Assembly: GCF_016908595.1 (NCBI RefSeq)
Contig: NZ_JAFBEC010000003.1
Span: forward strand, 310,001-374,000
From: Geomicrobium sediminis
GTDB lineage: Bacteria; Bacillota; Bacilli; Bacillales; Marinococcaceae
DNA length: 64,000 bases
Reading direction: 5' to 3'
Below are positions 15,759 through 24,228 of this stretch, piece after piece (the stretch's first letter is position 1; every line of letters starts with the position of its first letter). The notes under the pieces are model-generated. The model saw only the letters and a list, made by a program, of their open reading frames with translations. It searched no databases and was not told the origin of the DNA. The position numbers were made by a program, and so were the translations under genes.

Positions 15759-16802
15759 ATGGAAATGATAACGCCACAACGTTTAAATAAGGGTGACACG
15801 GTTGCCGTATTGTCCCCATCAGCAGGGGTGCCGAGCGTATTCCCACATATCTTTGATCAAGGAATACAAATTCTAGAACAGGAACTCAATTTAAAAGTTA
15901 AGGAAATGGATACTGCCCGTGCAGCTGCTGAACAACTACATCGAAACCCGAGACAGAGAGCGGAAGATATCAATCGAGCATTTGCTGATCCAGAGATAAA
16001 AGCAATTTTTTGTTCCATTGGTGGCGATGATTCAATAAGAATTCTCCCCTATTTAAACACGGATTTAATAATGAAAAACCCTAAGATTATCATGGGAGCG
16101 TCGGATAATACGACGTTTTTAACGTATTTGAATCAATTAGGGATGGTGACGTATTACGGGCCTACGGTAATGGCTGGTATTTCGCAGCTTAGTCGTTTAG
16201 AAGATAATTATAAACGTCATATTCTTAATATGTTATTTAACCCAAGTGATACGTATGATTTTCAACCGTATACACGCTGGTCTGAAGGCTATCCTGATTG
16301 GGCAGATCCAAACAACACAGGTAAAATCAATGAAGATAAACGCAATACAGAGGGATGGCGTTGGTTACAAGGTGAAGGGATTAACAGCGGGAAGTTGTAT
16401 GGAGGCTGTATTGAAGTATTGGAAATGTTAAAAGGGACAAGGTACTTTTGTGACGTTGAGTTTTTTAACGATAAGATTTTATTCCTAGAGAATGCTGAAG
16501 AAACAACAACGGTTGAGCAAATCAGAAGAATTATTCGTAGCTATGGCATGCAAGGAATGCTGGAACGAATTCAAGGTCTCTTAATTGGGAGAGCTCGGGA
16601 CTATTCAGATCAAAAAAAGGAACAATTAGATGATGCGATTATTAGCGTCGTTCGGGATGAATTTCAAAACCATATGTTGCCGATCATCACGAATGTTGAT
16701 TTCGGTCACACAGATCCGATGTTCATTTTGCCAATTGGAATTCGTACTGAGGTCAACTGTGAAGAGAAGCGAATCAGGTTGGTGGAGCCTAGTGTATTGT
16801 AA
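15759..16802 (+). CDS. S66 family LD-carboxypeptidase / MccF-like peptidase
   Basis: 347 residues. The S66 catalytic parts are visible: nucleophile S115 in GASDNTTFLTY, a glutamate in LFLENAEE near residue 247, and the histidine in FGHTDPMFILPIG near the C-terminus. Length and the long insertion in the middle match MccF-type members, which cleave peptidyl-nucleotide antibiotics such as processed microcin C, rather than the shorter LdcA enzymes of murein recycling. Either activity is possible. The protein lacks a signal peptide and so is cytoplasmic. It is followed after 43 bases by an S51 peptidase. Confidence 0.85.
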   Translation: MEMITPQRLNKGDTVAVLSPSAGVPSVFPHIFDQGIQILEQELNLKVKEMDTARAAAEQLHRNPRQRAEDINRAFADPEIKAIFCSIGGDDSIRILPYLNTDLIMKNPKIIMGASDNTTFLTYLNQLGMVTYYGPTVMAGISQLSRLEDNYKRHILNMLFNPSDTYDFQPYTRWSEGYPDWADPNNTGKINEDKRNTEGWRWLQGEGINSGKLYGGCIEVLEMLKGTRYFCDVEFFNDKILFLENAEETTTVEQIRRIIRSYGMQGMLERIQGLLIGRARDYSDQKKEQLDDAIISVVRDEFQNHMLPIITNVDFGHTDPMFILPIGIRTEVNCEEKRIRLVEPSVL

Positions 16803-16845
16803 ATAGAGTTAATCAATCTCTTTGTAAGAATAAGGGGGTGCTTTA

Positions 16846-17541
16846 ATGAAGCAGATTATTGCTTTAGGCGGGGGTGGGTTTTCAATGGAACCAGAAAATC
16901 CACTTCTTGACCAGTATATTTTAGACCAAGCTCACAAAAATACACCTAAAATTTGTTTTCTTCCCACTGCGAGTGGCGATGCAGAGAATTATATTTCTAG
17001 GTTTTATAACTTCTTCAACCAGCATGAATGTCGTCCAAACCATTTGTCTTTATTCGAACCCCCAATGAGAGATATAGAAAGTTTTGTAATGGAAAATGAC
17101 ATTATTTATGTGGGTGGTGGAAATACAAAAAATTTGTTAGCTATTTGGAAAGATTGGGGTATGGATAAAATTTTAAGAACAGCGTGGCTAGAGGGCAAAG
17201 TTCTGGCTGGAATTAGTGCGGGTTCAATATGTTGGTATGAAGAGGGTGTCACAGACTCTTTTGGTGGAAAGTTAGAATCCATCCGTTGTTTAGGGTTCAT
17301 TGAAGGTAGCAACTGCCCCCATTATGATGGAGAAAAGGATCGACGCCCTGCTTATCACGATATGGTGGAGTCACGTGTTATTTCTCCTGGTGTTGCGACC
17401 GACGATGGAGTAGCTATTCATTATATTGATAATGAGATTTTTGATATCGTCAGTTCAAGGAAACATTCGAAGTCTTATCGGGTAGTAATGGGAGATCGTT
17501 TAGTGGAAGAAATTATGCCAACAAAATATTTAGGTGAATGA
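16846..17541 (+). CDS. Peptidase E-like (S51) serine hydrolase
   Basis: 231 residues. The fold is a class I glutamine amidotransferase-like alpha/beta hydrolase: IALGGGGF at the start, FLPTAS, YVGGGNT near residue 89, and the nucleophile elbow GISAGSICW with S124. CPHYDGE, about 30 residues later, carries the catalytic histidine. S51 peptidases cleave Asp-X dipeptides or act in cyanophycin-type breakdown. The strong AAGGGGGTG site fixes the start. It probably forms an operon with the S66 peptidase upstream. Confidence 0.85.
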   Translation: MKQIIALGGGGFSMEPENPLLDQYILDQAHKNTPKICFLPTASGDAENYISRFYNFFNQHECRPNHLSLFEPPMRDIESFVMENDIIYVGGGNTKNLLAIWKDWGMDKILRTAWLEGKVLAGISAGSICWYEEGVTDSFGGKLESIRCLGFIEGSNCPHYDGEKDRRPAYHDMVESRVISPGVATDDGVAIHYIDNEIFDIVSSRKHSKSYRVVMGDRLVEEIMPTKYLGE

Positions 17542-17618
17542 GATTTATTAGGCTTTAAATGAATAATGATAGGTGTGGTCAAGTAATTACGTAGTTATAT
17601 TGTCGAGAGGAGCAAATC

Positions 17619-17762
17619 GTGAATATTGATACGTTCTTTACTGTACTAATTGTCGGACTGTTAATAGTGTTATCTCCAGGTCCTCAGTGGTTCATCACTA
17701 TTAAGCACAGCATTCACAGTCGAAAGCACGGACTTGCGTTTATAAATCAAAATAATAAATAG
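17619..17762 (+). pseudogene. LysE-family exporter, N-terminal fragment
   Basis: GTG at 17619 has GAGAGGAG upstream and encodes DTFFTVLIVGLLIVLSPGPQ, then IKHSIHSRKHGLAF, which is the conserved first helix and loop of LysE/RhtB amino-acid exporters (LSPGP then about 20 residues to K-x-G). After 47 codons the frame stops at TAG. The family length is about 200 residues, so more than three quarters is missing. No continuation is seen in the following 390 bases, so the rest was deleted. Confidence 0.75.
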
Positions 17763-17774
17763 ATTGTGACCCTT

Positions 17775-17803
17775 ACCAATTTGGATCTCCAAGTTGGTTT
17801 TTT
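17775..17803 (+). terminator. Terminator after the LysE remnant
   Basis: ACCAATTTGGA and TCCAAGTTGGT pair over 11 bp (one G-T pair), followed by T6. It probably belonged to the once-intact exporter gene. Confidence 0.7.
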
Positions 17804-17956
17804 AATATAGTGCATATAATCTGCCATGTATAAGTAATATAATTATTGCTATATGTGAGAATTTACGTTTGTGGAAAATAAAGCATGTAAATATCTATAT
17901 GCTTTGAGTCAAAAATTAAACAACACCTGAAGTGATTAAATTTTCTAATATTTAAC

Positions 17957-17992
17957 TTGACATTTAAAAAGTGAACCTTTAGGATTTATTCA
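17957..17992 (+). promoter_or_regulatory. Upstream promoter of the TRAP operon with a small dyad
   Basis: TTGACA (17957-17962), a 17-bp spacer and TAGGAT (17980-17985). GTGAA and TTCAC (17971-17992) flank the -10 box and could bind a regulator. A transcript from here would run through the cre box. Confidence 0.5.
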
Positions 17993-18047
17993 CATAGGAG
18001 TAGCAGTGTAACAGATTGGAACTTTTGAGATTCTCATTAATCAATTT

Positions 18048-18061
18048 TGAAAGCGTTATCA
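18048..18061. promoter_or_regulatory. CcpA cre box
   Basis: TGAAAGCGTTATCA fits the consensus TGWAANCGNTNWCA at every position. It lies 20 bp upstream of the proximal -35 box, centred about 62 bp before the expected start, and downstream of the distal promoter. Confidence 0.8.
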
Positions 18062-18081
18062 ATTGTGTGGCGTTTTATCGT

Positions 18082-18110
18082 TTGGATTTTTAGAGTTTTA
18101 CCATTATAGT
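18082..18110 (+). promoter_or_regulatory. Proximal promoter of the TRAP operon
   Basis: TTGGAT, a 17-bp spacer and TATAGT, about 42 bases before the translation start. Confidence 0.65.
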
Positions 18111-18152
18111 ACTTGAGAAATTATTAACTATGATGAATGGGGAGGAAAAACA

Positions 18153-19187
18153 TTGAGGTGTCGAGCATTCGTACTTTTAATGATGAGTTCCTTGTTGATC
18201 GCTTGTACTTCAGAAACTGCTTCAACATTTTCTGAGGTAGAAGAGGAGAGTTTTACATTTACATTTAGTAGTGCCTTCAGCCCCATCTCCAATGAATATG
18301 AACCTAAGTATTACGGGATTGATCTATTTGCTGAAGAAGTTGAAAAGCGTAGCGAAGGTCGAATTCAATTCGATATTTATTATAGTAATCAGTTGGTTCC
18401 ACAAGGAAATTTACTGGACGCTATTGCGTCGGGAACAATTGATATGGGGGGACATGGTTCATATTGGGGAGATATGATTCCAACCAATGATGTTTTTTGG
18501 CTTCCTTATATTTCAGACGGGGAAGAAGAACTGATGCATCTTGTGAGGGATACAGAAGTAGGAGAGATTTTTGAACAGAATTTGGAGGAGTACGGTGTAA
18601 AACCATTATTCTACTGGCCCTCAAGTGCAAATTCATTTATGACGAATCAAGAAATTCGTGTACCGGAAGATTTGAATGGGACGATGATGAGACTGCCAAC
18701 TGGACTTTGGTTAACATGGTTTCAAGAATTAGGTATTGCACCTGCGAATGTAGCAGCTTCAGAGATTTATGAAGCGTTACAAAGGGGAACGATGGACGGG
18801 ACGATTTATCCATATTACACGTTGGATACGAACAATTATCATGAAGTTGTAGACTATGCTACATATCCACCTGTTATTGATCCTGTTATGACCTTTACGA
18901 CAATTAGTTTAGATAAATGGAATACATTACCTGAAGATTTGCAACAAATTATGCTCGATGTGGGAGAAGAAATGGAAGGCAAAGCCATTGAAGCATCTAA
19001 AGCTCAAACTAAGGACTCTTTGCAAATTGCTGAAGAAAAAGATGTCACGGTTACCCATTTTTCAGATGAAGAATGGCAACGCTTTCGTGATAGTAGCGAC
19101 GTTGTATGGGATGAATTCGCGTCAATAAGTGATGATACGAAAAGAATGGTTGAAGTAATTAGAGAAGAGCTACCTTTAGAGGAGTAA
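18153..19187 (+). CDS. dctP: TRAP transporter solute-binding lipoprotein (DctP family)
   Basis: 344 residues from a TTG start with GGGGAGG spaced 7 bases upstream. A signal peptide ends in the lipobox LLIACTS, so the mature protein is lipid-anchored outside the membrane. The DctP core follows, with FAEEVEKRSEGRIQFDIYYSNQL, GTIDMG, and AASEIYEALQRGTMDGTIYP in the ligand-clamp region. The carboxylate-binding arginine of the family is probably in the MMRLPTG segment. It hands a substrate, usually an organic acid, to the DctQM membrane pair encoded next. The operon carries a perfect cre box upstream. Confidence 0.9.
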   Translation: MRCRAFVLLMMSSLLIACTSETASTFSEVEEESFTFTFSSAFSPISNEYEPKYYGIDLFAEEVEKRSEGRIQFDIYYSNQLVPQGNLLDAIASGTIDMGGHGSYWGDMIPTNDVFWLPYISDGEEELMHLVRDTEVGEIFEQNLEEYGVKPLFYWPSSANSFMTNQEIRVPEDLNGTMMRLPTGLWLTWFQELGIAPANVAASEIYEALQRGTMDGTIYPYYTLDTNNYHEVVDYATYPPVIDPVMTFTTISLDKWNTLPEDLQQIMLDVGEEMEGKAIEASKAQTKDSLQIAEEKDVTVTHFSDEEWQRFRDSSDVVWDEFASISDDTKRMVEVIREELPLEE

Positions 19188-19224
19188 CAATTTGTAAAGA
19201 AGAGAGTAAAAAGGAGTGACGAAG

Positions 19225-19737
19225 ATGAGATTTGTAGCTCTTATACGCATGATTAACAATTCAATGTTATGGGTTGTAGGCAGTATTGCATTTATTATGG
19301 CGCTTCTCTTATTTACAGATGTAATCTTACGTTACTTCTTCAATAGCCCTTCCGTTTGGAACTATGATTTGACTGCTTGGTTTACAGGATTAACGGCATT
19401 TTTGGCCGGAGGTTACTGCCTGCTTCATCGTGAACATGTTCGTGTAGACATTTTTTATGAAAAGTTCTCCGAGAGAAAGAGAAGCGTTATTGATTTGTTT
19501 ACTGCGTTGTTTATCTTTTTAATTTCTGGTGTGTTTATTGTTTACGGTGGCGCTTATGTAATTCATCTTATTGAGCTTGGAGCTGTCGCCTCAACTGGAC
19601 TTAACATTAGCCTTTGGATTAAATGGATCATGGTACCGATTGGAGGCTTACTCCTGTTACTACAAGCCATTGTTGATTTAATTAATGACATTCATACGAT
19701 CGTGAAGGGACATAAACTTTGGGAGGTGGAGGGCTAA
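19225..19737 (+). CDS. dctQ: TRAP transporter small membrane subunit (DctQ)
   Basis: 170 residues with four transmembrane segments and the DctQ features SVWNYDLTAWFTGLTAFLAGGY and LHREHVRVDIF at about residues 45-80. The ATG at 19225 is preferred over the GTG at 19216 because AAGGAG would abut the latter. It links the binding protein to the large subunit. The gene is one base from the dctM start, so the two are coupled. Confidence 0.88.
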   Translation: MRFVALIRMINNSMLWVVGSIAFIMALLLFTDVILRYFFNSPSVWNYDLTAWFTGLTAFLAGGYCLLHREHVRVDIFYEKFSERKRSVIDLFTALFIFLISGVFIVYGGAYVIHLIELGAVASTGLNISLWIKWIMVPIGGLLLLLQAIVDLINDIHTIVKGHKLWEVEG

Positions 19738-19738
19738 A

Positions 19739-21052
19739 TTGGACGTGAGTTTAATCGCTTTATTACTGTTTGGGTCTCTGCTTCTGTTTATATTTTTAGG
19801 GGTACCAGTTGCGTTTGCATTAGGTGGTTTGTCGATTGTTTTTAGCATATTTTTTTGGGGTGGCTTTCTCAGCTTGGATGCGTTTTTATTTGGGTCATAT
19901 GGTAAAGTGACCGAGTTTACTTTATCTGCGTTACCGTTATATATCTTAATGGCAGCTATTCTTAGGTATAGTGAAATTGCTGATGATTTGTATGAGGTGA
20001 TCTACCGTTGGATGGGTGGTTTAAAGGGTGGATTGGCAGCAGGGACAACATTAATCTCTGCAATATTTGGCGCAATGGTAGGGATTGCCACAGTAGCTAC
20101 AGCAACACTTGGAGTAACGGCTCGACCGTCAATGATGTTACGTGGGTATGATAGTAAGCTCGTTTCAGGTGTCATCGTTGCAGGAGGGGCACTAGGACTA
20201 TTAATTCCTCCAAGTATCATTATGATTATATACGCGAATGAAGCAGGTGTATCAACAGGGCGTTTGTTCATGGCTGGTATTGGACCAGGCATTCTAGCAG
20301 CAATTTTGTTTATGACCTATGCCATTGTTTATTGTTATATCAAACAAGGGGCAGGACCTGCTGTGGATAAAAAAGACCGATACAGTTTAAAAGAAAAAAT
20401 CATCTCATTAAAAAATATTGCATTACCGCTTTTTGTCATCATCCTCGTTCTAGGATCAATTTATACGGGTTTTGCTACACCAACAGAAGCAGCATCTGTT
20501 GGTGTGGTTGGAGCATTGGTTAGTGCCGGAATTAAAAAGAAATTAAATATACCTAATATAAAGCAAATTATGATGATGACAGTGAAAATAACTGGGATGG
20601 TCTTCTGGCTTATTATCGGTGCCATTGCGTATTCAAAGATTGTAACGGTAACAGGTGTTGGTTCTTGGTTTGCAGGTTTTGTTACGAGCTTTGATGTGAA
20701 TCGATGGGTTATTCTCACTGGGATTTTAATTGTATTTTTCGTGCTTGGAATGTTTTTGGATCCTGCAGGTATTCTTCTAATGACTGCACCACTATTTTTA
20801 CCGGTTGTTCATGCACTTGGTTTTGATCCGATTTGGTTTGGTGTGCTTTTTGTCATCAATATGTGTATGGCTTATTTCACACCGCCATTTGGTTTCAACC
20901 TATTTGTTTTGCGATCTGTTGCCCCAGATGTCTCGATGAAAGAACTATATACTGCTGTATGGCCATTTGTTGGTTTGTATGTGTTATTAACGATTCTCGT
21001 TATGATTTTCCCCCAAATCACTTTGTGGCTCCCAGACCTTATATATCAATAG
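19739..21052 (+). CDS. dctM: TRAP transporter large membrane subunit (DctM)
   Basis: 437 residues with about 12 transmembrane segments. Conserved DctM blocks are present: LGVPVAFALG at the start, SAIFGAMVGIATVATATLG, GYDSKLVSGVIVAGGALGLLIPPSIIMIIYA, and the late AYFTPPFGFNLFVL. It is the sodium-coupled translocation channel. Start is TTG at 19739 with GGAGG six bases upstream. With DctP and DctQ it makes a complete importer. The acyl-CoA ligase that follows suggests the substrate is a carboxylic acid that is activated after uptake. Confidence 0.92.
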   Translation: MDVSLIALLLFGSLLLFIFLGVPVAFALGGLSIVFSIFFWGGFLSLDAFLFGSYGKVTEFTLSALPLYILMAAILRYSEIADDLYEVIYRWMGGLKGGLAAGTTLISAIFGAMVGIATVATATLGVTARPSMMLRGYDSKLVSGVIVAGGALGLLIPPSIIMIIYANEAGVSTGRLFMAGIGPGILAAILFMTYAIVYCYIKQGAGPAVDKKDRYSLKEKIISLKNIALPLFVIILVLGSIYTGFATPTEAASVGVVGALVSAGIKKKLNIPNIKQIMMMTVKITGMVFWLIIGAIAYSKIVTVTGVGSWFAGFVTSFDVNRWVILTGILIVFFVLGMFLDPAGILLMTAPLFLPVVHALGFDPIWFGVLFVINMCMAYFTPPFGFNLFVLRSVAPDVSMKELYTAVWPFVGLYVLLTILVMIFPQITLWLPDLIYQ

Positions 21053-21070
21053 AAAATGGAGGGAATTAAT

Positions 21071-22741
21071 GTGACTCAAATAAATTATCCAAAAGTGCCA
21101 ATACAAGCGCTGTTTAAAGGGAGTGCTAGGATCTACCCTAGTCGTGTTGCACTCGTTGATGGTGAGGACAGCTATACGTATGAAGAAATATATTCAAAAA
21201 GCCTGAAATTTGCTCAAGCACTTCATCGGCTTGGCATTGAAAAAGGTGATGTCGTCTGTTTACATCTTACGAACTCGGTCGAGTATCTTGTTGCATATTA
21301 TGGAATTATAATGAGTGGTGCAACGTATTCTCCTGCAAACCCTTTGTTATCAGAAGCTGAGCTCACTCATCAGTTGAATGACTGCTCGGCAAGAATCGTT
21401 GTGACGACGGGCGCAACGGAATCACTTGTAACAAGTGTCGTCAAAGAAACAGCAGTGGCAGAAATTATTGTTTCAGGTGAAAGTAAGTTGTCGGATCATA
21501 CGTATCAGTTTAAAGATCTATTGGAGGAAGAAGAAGCCAAAGAACTTGATTTGACCTTTGACCCAGATGTTGACATTGCTCATCTTGCTTATACGGGTGG
21601 AACGACAGGGAGAAGCAAAGGGGTCATGCTAACACATGCAAATGTTGTGGCAAATATCATCCAAGCGACATGTTTTCGTAACGGTGGAACGGTAGAAGAA
21701 GTGAATGAAACCGTTGTTTTATCTCAGAATCCGTCAGACGAAGACCATTATTTAATTCCCTTTGGAACTGGTGTGACGTTGACAGTTACGCCTTGGTACC
21801 ACGCAATGGGTACAATTGGTTACCTGAATAATATTCTATTTCAAGGAGCGACGATTGTACTGTTAAAGTGGTTTGAACCTAGACAATATTTATCAATGAT
21901 CGAACAGCATCAAGCGACAACAGTAGGCGGTGCAGCTCCTTTATTCCATGCTCTTGTTACGGTTCCAAACATTGAGGATATGGATTTCACTTGTGTGAAA
22001 CAAGTAATCTCAGGTGCATCACCAATCGCGCAATCGGTGTTAACAAAACTTGGTCGGATCTTCCCAAATGCAATCATATCTGAGGGGTATGGCTTAACAG
22101 AAGCGTCCATGATGTTGACGGCAAATCCATGTGAACGCTCGGCTCGACGGAAAATTGGTTCTGTAGGCATACCAACTTATGACACTAAAGTGATTTTGAT
22201 GAATGAGAGTAATCAACAAGTCAGTACGGGTCAAGTCGGAGAAGTTTGTGCAAAGGGTCCTCAGGTGATGCAAGGTTACTTAAATCGACTTGAAGAAACT
22301 GAAATCGCTTTAAGAGACGGATGGCTTCGTACTGGCGATTTAGGAACATTTGATGAAGATGGTTACTTGTATATTGTTGATCGGAAAAAAGATATGATCT
22401 TATACAAAGGTTATAATGTATATCCTGGTGAATTAGAAGATTGGTTGTACCGTTATGAGCGAGTATCTTCAGCAGCGGTAGTTGGGGTGCCACATGAACT
22501 GCATGGAGAGCTCCCTGTAGCTTTTGTTGTTATAAAGGATTTCCTTGAAGAAGAGCGAGAGTGTTTAACAAATGAACTTCTTTCATTTGTTAATGAACAA
22601 GTGACACCCTATAAAAAAATCCGTGAACTTGTTATTACAGAAGAATTACCGACGAGTGGAGCAGGAAAAATATTAAAGCGAGAGCTTAAGCAACAAGCCA
22701 AGGTGTTAGCATCGTCAAATAATGAAAATCATTTAAAGTAG
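21071..22741 (+). CDS. Acyl-CoA synthetase (AMP-forming, class I ligase)
   Basis: 556 residues from GTG 21071, which has GGAGGG spaced correctly; an ATG 15 bases upstream would overlap that site. The P-loop motif YTGGTTGRSKGVMLTH lies near residue 180, the adenylate motif GYGLTEASMM near 340, TGDLGTFDEDGYLYIVDRKKD near 425, and the catalytic lysine in PTSGAGKILKREL near 535. It activates a carboxylic acid to its CoA thioester with ATP. As last gene of the TRAP operon it probably activates the imported acid. The chain length or aromatic nature of the substrate cannot be read from sequence. Confidence 0.88.
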   Translation: MTQINYPKVPIQALFKGSARIYPSRVALVDGEDSYTYEEIYSKSLKFAQALHRLGIEKGDVVCLHLTNSVEYLVAYYGIIMSGATYSPANPLLSEAELTHQLNDCSARIVVTTGATESLVTSVVKETAVAEIIVSGESKLSDHTYQFKDLLEEEEAKELDLTFDPDVDIAHLAYTGGTTGRSKGVMLTHANVVANIIQATCFRNGGTVEEVNETVVLSQNPSDEDHYLIPFGTGVTLTVTPWYHAMGTIGYLNNILFQGATIVLLKWFEPRQYLSMIEQHQATTVGGAAPLFHALVTVPNIEDMDFTCVKQVISGASPIAQSVLTKLGRIFPNAIISEGYGLTEASMMLTANPCERSARRKIGSVGIPTYDTKVILMNESNQQVSTGQVGEVCAKGPQVMQGYLNRLEETEIALRDGWLRTGDLGTFDEDGYLYIVDRKKDMILYKGYNVYPGELEDWLYRYERVSSAAVVGVPHELHGELPVAFVVIKDFLEEERECLTNELLSFVNEQVTPYKKIRELVITEELPTSGAGKILKRELKQQAKVLASSNNENHLK

Positions 22742-22784
22742 GAATGTTTTGGGTTGAAAGAGATTTCTAGTTTAATTGTTGATA

Positions 22785-22828
22785 AGCTCTCTACAAAGTC
22801 AGGAAGACGCTTTTAGAGAGTATTTTTT
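22785..22828 (+). terminator. Terminator of the TRAP operon
   Basis: CTCTCTACAAAG pairs imperfectly with CTTTTAGAGAG and runs into TATTTTTT. Confidence 0.65.
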
Positions 22829-22911
22829 ATGAGAAGATCTATGAGGTTTTACCAGAAGCAATGGGTGAACATGTTAGTATAAAGAGACAAAAATACATCG
22901 GAGGACAAAGG

Positions 22912-23382
22912 ATGATCATTCGAAATGTCATACGTTCAGATTATGAACTCGTATCGCCGCGATTAAATGAGTGGTGGGGTGGCAGGCAAATGTCGGACAT
23001 GTTGCCGAAGTTATTTTTTGACCATTTTAATGATTCGAGTTTTATTGCTGAAGTTGAAGGGGAGGTCATAGGCTTTCTAATAGGTTTCCTTTCTCAGACT
23101 CATAAGGATCAAGCGTACATTCATTTCGTTGGTGTGAATCCAAATCATCGCAATCGAGGGGTTGCCAAGGAGCTTTACCATACGTTCTTTACTTACGTCC
23201 TAAAAGAAGAGCGGTCGATCGTGCGCTGTATTACGTCGCCTGTAAATAAAACATCGATTGCGTACCATACAACGATGGGATTCTACATTGAACAAGGCGA
23301 CAAAGAAATTGATCATGTACACGTTAAGTCAGATTACGATGGACCTGGTCAAGATCGGGTAATGTTTGTGAAGGAACTTTAG
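22912..23382 (+). CDS. GNAT family N-acetyltransferase
   Basis: 156 residues from ATG 22912, chosen because GGAGG lies 8 bases upstream; the frame is open further back but without a good site. The acetyl-CoA-binding motif is VGVNPNHRNRGVAKELY (about residues 76-92), preceded by the strand AYIHFVGV. The C-terminal NKTSIAYHTTMGFYIEQGD is also typical. It transfers an acetyl group to an amine; the substrate is unknown. It appears to be a single gene. Confidence 0.85.
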   Translation: MIIRNVIRSDYELVSPRLNEWWGGRQMSDMLPKLFFDHFNDSSFIAEVEGEVIGFLIGFLSQTHKDQAYIHFVGVNPNHRNRGVAKELYHTFFTYVLKEERSIVRCITSPVNKTSIAYHTTMGFYIEQGDKEIDHVHVKSDYDGPGQDRVMFVKEL

Positions 23383-23476
23383 TATTCGACATTTGGACGA
23401 AGTAAAAAGACTTGTCGGAACAGTTGATGAAACGATGCGTGATCGTCAACTTGGAATGACTGAAAGGAATTCAGTG

Positions 23477-23695
23477 ATGCAAATCTTCTTAGCGGTACTT
23501 TTTTCTGGAATAATTATTGCAATCACAGTAAGTTCAATCATTAAAGTATTACTCATTGCACACCAAAGAAAAGAAATTTCTAAACGTCAATTCGCTTCTA
23601 TGGCGACTTTGAGTACGATCGTTTGGATCGTTGTTTTAACAGTTCTGCCAGCTATATATGACGCTATTTTTACATATTTCATTAGCCTCACCTAA
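23477..23695 (+). CDS. Small two-helix membrane protein
   Basis: 72 residues from ATG 23477, which has AAAGGA spaced 8 bases upstream. Two transmembrane helices are seen, about residues 3-23 (FLAVLFSGIIIAITVSSIIK) and 45-67. The same frame is open back to a TTG at 23393, adding a plausible hydrophilic segment (DEVKRLVGTVDETMRDRQLG) but without a well-placed ribosome binding site, so the longer form remains possible. No family recognised. Confidence 0.5.
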   Translation: MQIFLAVLFSGIIIAITVSSIIKVLLIAHQRKEISKRQFASMATLSTIVWIVVLTVLPAIYDAIFTYFISLT

Positions 23696-23741
23696 AAGAA
23701 CGTCTCTATTTAGTAGTCTGACTTAAAAAGGAGATTTGAGT

Positions 23742-24119
23742 ATGAACTTAGAAGTTGGCAGCACACTTAGTTTTAGTCGTACATTTACAAAAGAAGATGT
23801 TGATACGTTCACGAAGCTTTCTCTTGATGAAGGTGTTCATCATGTAAATCCAGATGAAAACGGGAACGTAATTGTTCAAGGGCTATTAACTGCAACGCTA
23901 CCAACGAAAATTGGGGGAGAAAATGACGTTCTTGCGCATACGATGAACTTTACTTTTCTAAAGCCAGTCATTACCGGAGATACGATTACATGTGTGGTGA
24001 CCATTGATCACTATACAAAGAAAGACAATGGTCGTAGATCAATAACGGCTTCATTTCGTTGTATCAATCAAGATCACATTGAAGTCATGACGGGGTTATT
24101 TGCAGGCGTTATAAAATAA
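23742..24119 (+). CDS. MaoC-like hotdog-fold protein
   Basis: 125 residues from ATG 23742; AAGGAG lies 8 bases upstream. The opening FSRTFTKEDVDTFTKLSLD, the HHVNPDENGNVIVQGLLTATLPTKI segment and the strand MNFTFLKPVITGDTITC follow the (R)-specific enoyl-CoA hydratase / MaoC pattern. In that family an Asp and a His in the hydratase motif are catalytic. Here HHVNPDE replaces the usual NPIHxD order, so hydratase activity is uncertain. It may bind acyl-CoA. Confidence 0.75.
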   Translation: MNLEVGSTLSFSRTFTKEDVDTFTKLSLDEGVHHVNPDENGNVIVQGLLTATLPTKIGGENDVLAHTMNFTFLKPVITGDTITCVVTIDHYTKKDNGRRSITASFRCINQDHIEVMTGLFAGVIK

Positions 24120-24228
24120 CTCGATATAAACAAGGAACGATTCAGATGCCTACGTACTTGAATGATCGTAATGACTTGTACGATATTTGGATATAGTAAG
24201 GGTGTTTTTAGTTCGAATGGAGGAAGTT

